8,182 nt of DNA, taken from NCBI GenBank assembly GCA_017646485.1, contig JAGCML010000221.1, positions 1 through 8,182 on the forward strand, given 5' to 3'. The position numbers and the translations under genes were made by a program. The stretch's first letter is position 1; each line of letters begins with the position of its first letter. This stretch comes from Kiritimatiellia bacterium. GTDB lineage: Bacteria; Verrucomicrobiota; Kiritimatiellia; RFP12; DVOR01. Shown one piece after another: positions 6,430-8,182 of the stretch. The notes under the pieces were generated by a model. It searched no databases. It had not been told where the DNA came from and worked only from the letters and a program-made list of their open reading frames with translations.

Positions 6430-7560
6430 TTAAATTATATGAAAAACGTCTAATAAGCGGTTAAAGGTCTCTTCCGACAAATCTGCCGAGAGCGAAAAAC
6501 GCAACCGCGCCGTACCGCGTGGCACCGTGGGCGGACGAATCGGAAGCACATAAAAGCCAGCTTTCTGAAAACGTTCTGCCTCGGCAATCGCATCTTCATT
6601 TGAGCCAATCACATACGGCACAATTTGAGACTCACTCACGCAGTCCACACCACGCGCACGAATCGTTGCAGCTAAGCGTTCGCCCATTGAATGCAAATGC
6701 GCACGTCGGGCTTGCATCTTTGGCAACGCATTGAAGACGTAAAGCGACCAAGCTAAGTTGATGGGAGGAAGTGCCGTCGTAAAGATGAACGGACGCATCT
6801 TATTAATCAAGGTATCGCGAATCACCTTCGAGCAAACGGCAAATGCACCCGTAGAACAGAGTGCCTTCCCAAAGGTGCCAATTAAGATGTCAATCGATTG
6901 ATGAACCCCTTTGGCATGGGCTAAACCTAAGCCCGTCTCACCAAAGACGCCCACCCCATGCGCTTCATCTAAGTAAAGAATCACATTCGGGAAGTCGGCC
7001 TTTAATTTCACCAAAGCGTCCAAATCGGTGCAATCTCCATCCATTGAGAAGACGCTTTCTGTCATCACAAAGACTTCATCATAGGCTTGTGCATAGCGTT
7101 CCAAGAAAGTTCGCGCATGCGCTAAGTCATTGTGACGAAAACGGTAGAAGGTTGCCCCCGAGGCGCGAATGCCATCAATCATGCTGGCATGGTTCAATTT
7201 ATCCGAAAGCACCAATGATTTAGGCCCTACCAACGCCGGCAGAATGCCCGTATTCGCATGATAACCCGAACCAAAGACTAATGCCGCCTCTGCGCCATAC
7301 GCAGCAGCAATTGTCTCCTCCAACTCAATTGCGACTGGCACATTTCCCGTCAACAAACGAGAGCTCGCCGCACTTAAATTGCGCGTTTCACCCGAGAGCG
7401 TCTCATAAAAGGCCTCACGAAAGGCGGTATCATTCAAGAGTCCCAGATAATCATTGCCAGATAGATTGACCAACTCCGCAGGCAACGCACGCAAGGTACG
7501 ATAACACCCCGCCTCGCGTAGCTGTTCTAAATCTGCACTTAAACGATTGTAAAAATCCAT
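6430..7560 (-). CDS. bioF: 8-amino-7-oxononanoate synthase BioF
   Basis: BioF is a PLP enzyme of the alpha-oxoamine synthase family that joins pimeloyl thioester and L-alanine with loss of CO2 to make 8-amino-7-oxononanoate, the first step of biotin ring assembly. The 376-aa product has the full fold: SGNDYLGL (34-41), SRLLTGN (67-73), NHASMIDG (123-130, His124 stacking on PLP), ESVFSMDGD (168-176), LDEAHGVG (197-204, Asp198 binding the pyridine N), and TFGKA (229-233, Lys232 as the Schiff base lysine). The C-terminal RPPTVPRGTARLR motif is a mark of BioF as opposed to other members such as 2-amino-3-ketobutyrate ligase, so the call is firmer than for most family members. No bioA, bioB, bioD or pimelate genes are in the window. 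The ATG has a weak AGAGAAAG upstream. It is followed after 5 nt by recD2. Confidence 0.93.
   Translation of the reverse strand: MDFYNRLSADLEQLREAGCYRTLRALPAELVNLSGNDYLGLLNDTAFREAFYETLSGETRNLSAASSRLLTGNVPVAIELEETIAAAYGAEAALVFGSGYHANTGILPALVGPKSLVLSDKLNHASMIDGIRASGATFYRFRHNDLAHARTFLERYAQAYDEVFVMTESVFSMDGDCTDLDALVKLKADFPNVILYLDEAHGVGVFGETGLGLAHAKGVHQSIDILIGTFGKALCSTGAFAVCSKVIRDTLINKMRPFIFTTALPPINLAWSLYVFNALPKMQARRAHLHSMGERLAATIRARGVDCVSESQIVPYVIGSNEDAIAEAERFQKAGFYVLPIRPPTVPRGTARLRFSLSADLSEETFNRLLDVFHII
6434..6439 (-). promoter_or_regulatory. TATAAT hexamer just upstream of recD2, possible leaderless promoter
   Basis: On the minus strand a perfect TATAAT falls in the last codons of bioF, 9 nt before the recD2 ATG. 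Transcription from it would start about 3 nt before the ATG, giving a nearly leaderless mRNA. That would fit the absence of a Shine-Dalgarno site. No good -35 hexamer is found at 16-18 nt, so it may simply reflect the AT-rich end of bioF. Confidence 0.3.
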
Positions 7561-7570
7561 AATCTTTCTC

Positions 7571-7586
7571 TGTTATCAGTATAACA
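7571..7586. repeat. Inverted repeat over the bioF promoter, possible operator
   Basis: TGTTAT and ATAACA form perfect 6-nt arms around a 4-nt centre, CAGT. The repeat covers the -10 element and the probable transcription start of bioF, the usual place for a repressor site. It does not match the widely spaced BirA operator. It resembles but does not equal the BioR site (TTAT, two bases, ATAA), as it has four central bases. Confidence 0.35.
7578..7586 (-). promoter_or_regulatory. bioF: Extended -10 promoter for bioF
   Basis: On the minus strand TGTTATACT fits the extended -10 pattern (TG, one base, then TATACT, 5 of 6 to TATAAT). It lies in the 32-nt gap after the glycosyltransferase stop, giving a leader of about 10-15 nt before the bioF ATG at 7560. 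No clear -35 is seen at 17 nt, which extended -10 promoters can tolerate. It implies that bioF-recD2 can be expressed apart from the upstream gene. Confidence 0.5.
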
Positions 7587-7592
7587 CAGACC

Positions 7593-8182
7593 TTACGTCA
7601 CCCAGCGAAGAAAAAGATGGTGAACTGCGAACTGGAACAACCGAAGACAAAGGGAGGGCCGTCGTCCGATTGAAAAGACGCAACTCCCCCCTGCAAAGAA
7701 ATCATCTGCGTACTTTGTATTCAAATACGCAAGGGCTTGCTGGAAGTGTGCAGTAAATGTATTTCCGCGAGACCAATGGTGCGCTTCTATCGGCACGATG
7801 CTCACCGTGTGACCACTCTGCTGAATAAACTGGAAACAGAGGTCTTCGGCATAAAGATCCCATTCGCACTTCGGGTCAAAGCGTAGCCCCCATGCACGGA
7901 AGGTATCGGCGTGCACAAAGAACCCACAACAATCAAAATTCTCTGCTCGACTCCCTAAAAGCGCTGTATACGGAAGCGGCGGTCGATTCAAATGAGGACG
8001 CCCTCCATCTCGATCGGAGTCAGAGACTTCACCAAAGGGCAGAATCACCGCATTGCAAATCGTACGCGTCCCAATGAGACCACAGGGAAACAACGGTGAA
8101 CGACGATTCAGTTTCGGCCGAGGATCTTCGCGCAATTCAATATCTTCATGGGCGAAAAAGATCCAGCCTGTATCTTCTGGCA
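7593..8182 (-). CDS. Glycosyltransferase, GT-A fold (3' part; 5' end outside window)
   Basis: The frame is open to the right edge, giving 195 visible residues of the C-terminal part. The first visible stretch WIFFAHEDIEL is the strand carrying the metal-binding acidic motif (HED in place of DxD) of family-2-like glycosyltransferases, closest in style to the Glyco_tranf_2_5 group (flHqDv). It continues with CGLIGTR, the FDCCGFFVHADTFRAWGLRFD segment, which forms the acceptor side, and WDLYAEDLC, whose ED pair is the usual catalytic base region. HTVSIVPIEAHHWS follows. The C terminus (LRLFQFAVHHLFLRWVT) is mildly hydrophobic but too short to call a membrane anchor. A TTG at 8135 is not the start, because family-like sequence continues before it. 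The sugar and acceptor cannot be told. It precedes bioF by 32 nt. Confidence 0.82.
   Translation of the reverse strand, partial: PEDTGWIFFAHEDIELREDPRPKLNRRSPLFPCGLIGTRTICNAVILPFGEVSDSDRDGGRPHLNRPPLPYTALLGSRAENFDCCGFFVHADTFRAWGLRFDPKCEWDLYAEDLCFQFIQQSGHTVSIVPIEAHHWSRGNTFTAHFQQALAYLNTKYADDFFAGGSCVFSIGRRPSLCLRLFQFAVHHLFLRWVT

Noticed and set aside
6861..7223. 120-aa plus-strand open frame inside bioF
   Set aside because: It is His, Arg, Ser and Pro rich, typical of a reverse-strand shadow, and is covered by the PLP-binding core of bioF.
1..8182. Defence system, mobile element, CRISPR array or other novel multi-gene system
   Set aside because: Every large frame matches a housekeeping or envelope-related gene except the 139-aa protein. 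No transposase, integrase, nuclease-toxin pair, direct repeat array or attachment site was seen.

Overview
The window is a compact, mostly housekeeping stretch of a bacterial chromosome, roughly half GC, with genes packed tightly: 4-nt ATGA overlaps and 5-nt gaps. Gene content and protein style suggest a Gram-negative-type bacterium of the PVC group, possibly Verrucomicrobiota/Kiritimatiellota. The clues are a long-form NadA, a Bacteroidetes-like BioF, a stand-alone infA outside a ribosomal protein cluster, RecD2, and an exported GHL10 protein with an extra N-terminal domain. The phylum is an inference from general appearance only; no marker in the window settles it.

Layout. On the plus strand, the 3' part of tsaE (tRNA t6A modification) overlaps nadA (quinolinate synthase, NAD biosynthesis) by 4 nt. 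This unit ends at a 14-bp hairpin at 1381-1413, which lies between converging genes and probably acts as a terminator in both directions. Everything to the right is on the minus strand. In transcription order it holds: the end of a glycosyltransferase gene that runs in from the right edge; bioF (biotin synthesis, first dedicated ring-forming step) with its own extended -10 promoter; recD2 (DNA helicase) 5 nt after bioF; a 258-nt gap with promoter signals; infA (translation initiation factor IF-1); a secreted GHL10-family glycosidase-like protein starting at TTG 5 nt after infA; and a 139-aa unknown protein overlapping it by 4 nt.

How the genes relate. Three transcription units are likely: tsaE-nadA, bioF-recD2, and infA-GHL10-unknown. 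They mix functions (RNA modification with NAD, biotin with DNA repair, translation with the cell envelope), as is common in streamlined gene packing, so I do not read a dedicated pathway into them. I found no CRISPR array, insertion sequence, tRNA, rRNA, phage gene or defence system. The parts most worth a second look are the infA-GHL10-unknown unit, the possibly leaderless start of recD2, and the inverted repeat over the bioF promoter.
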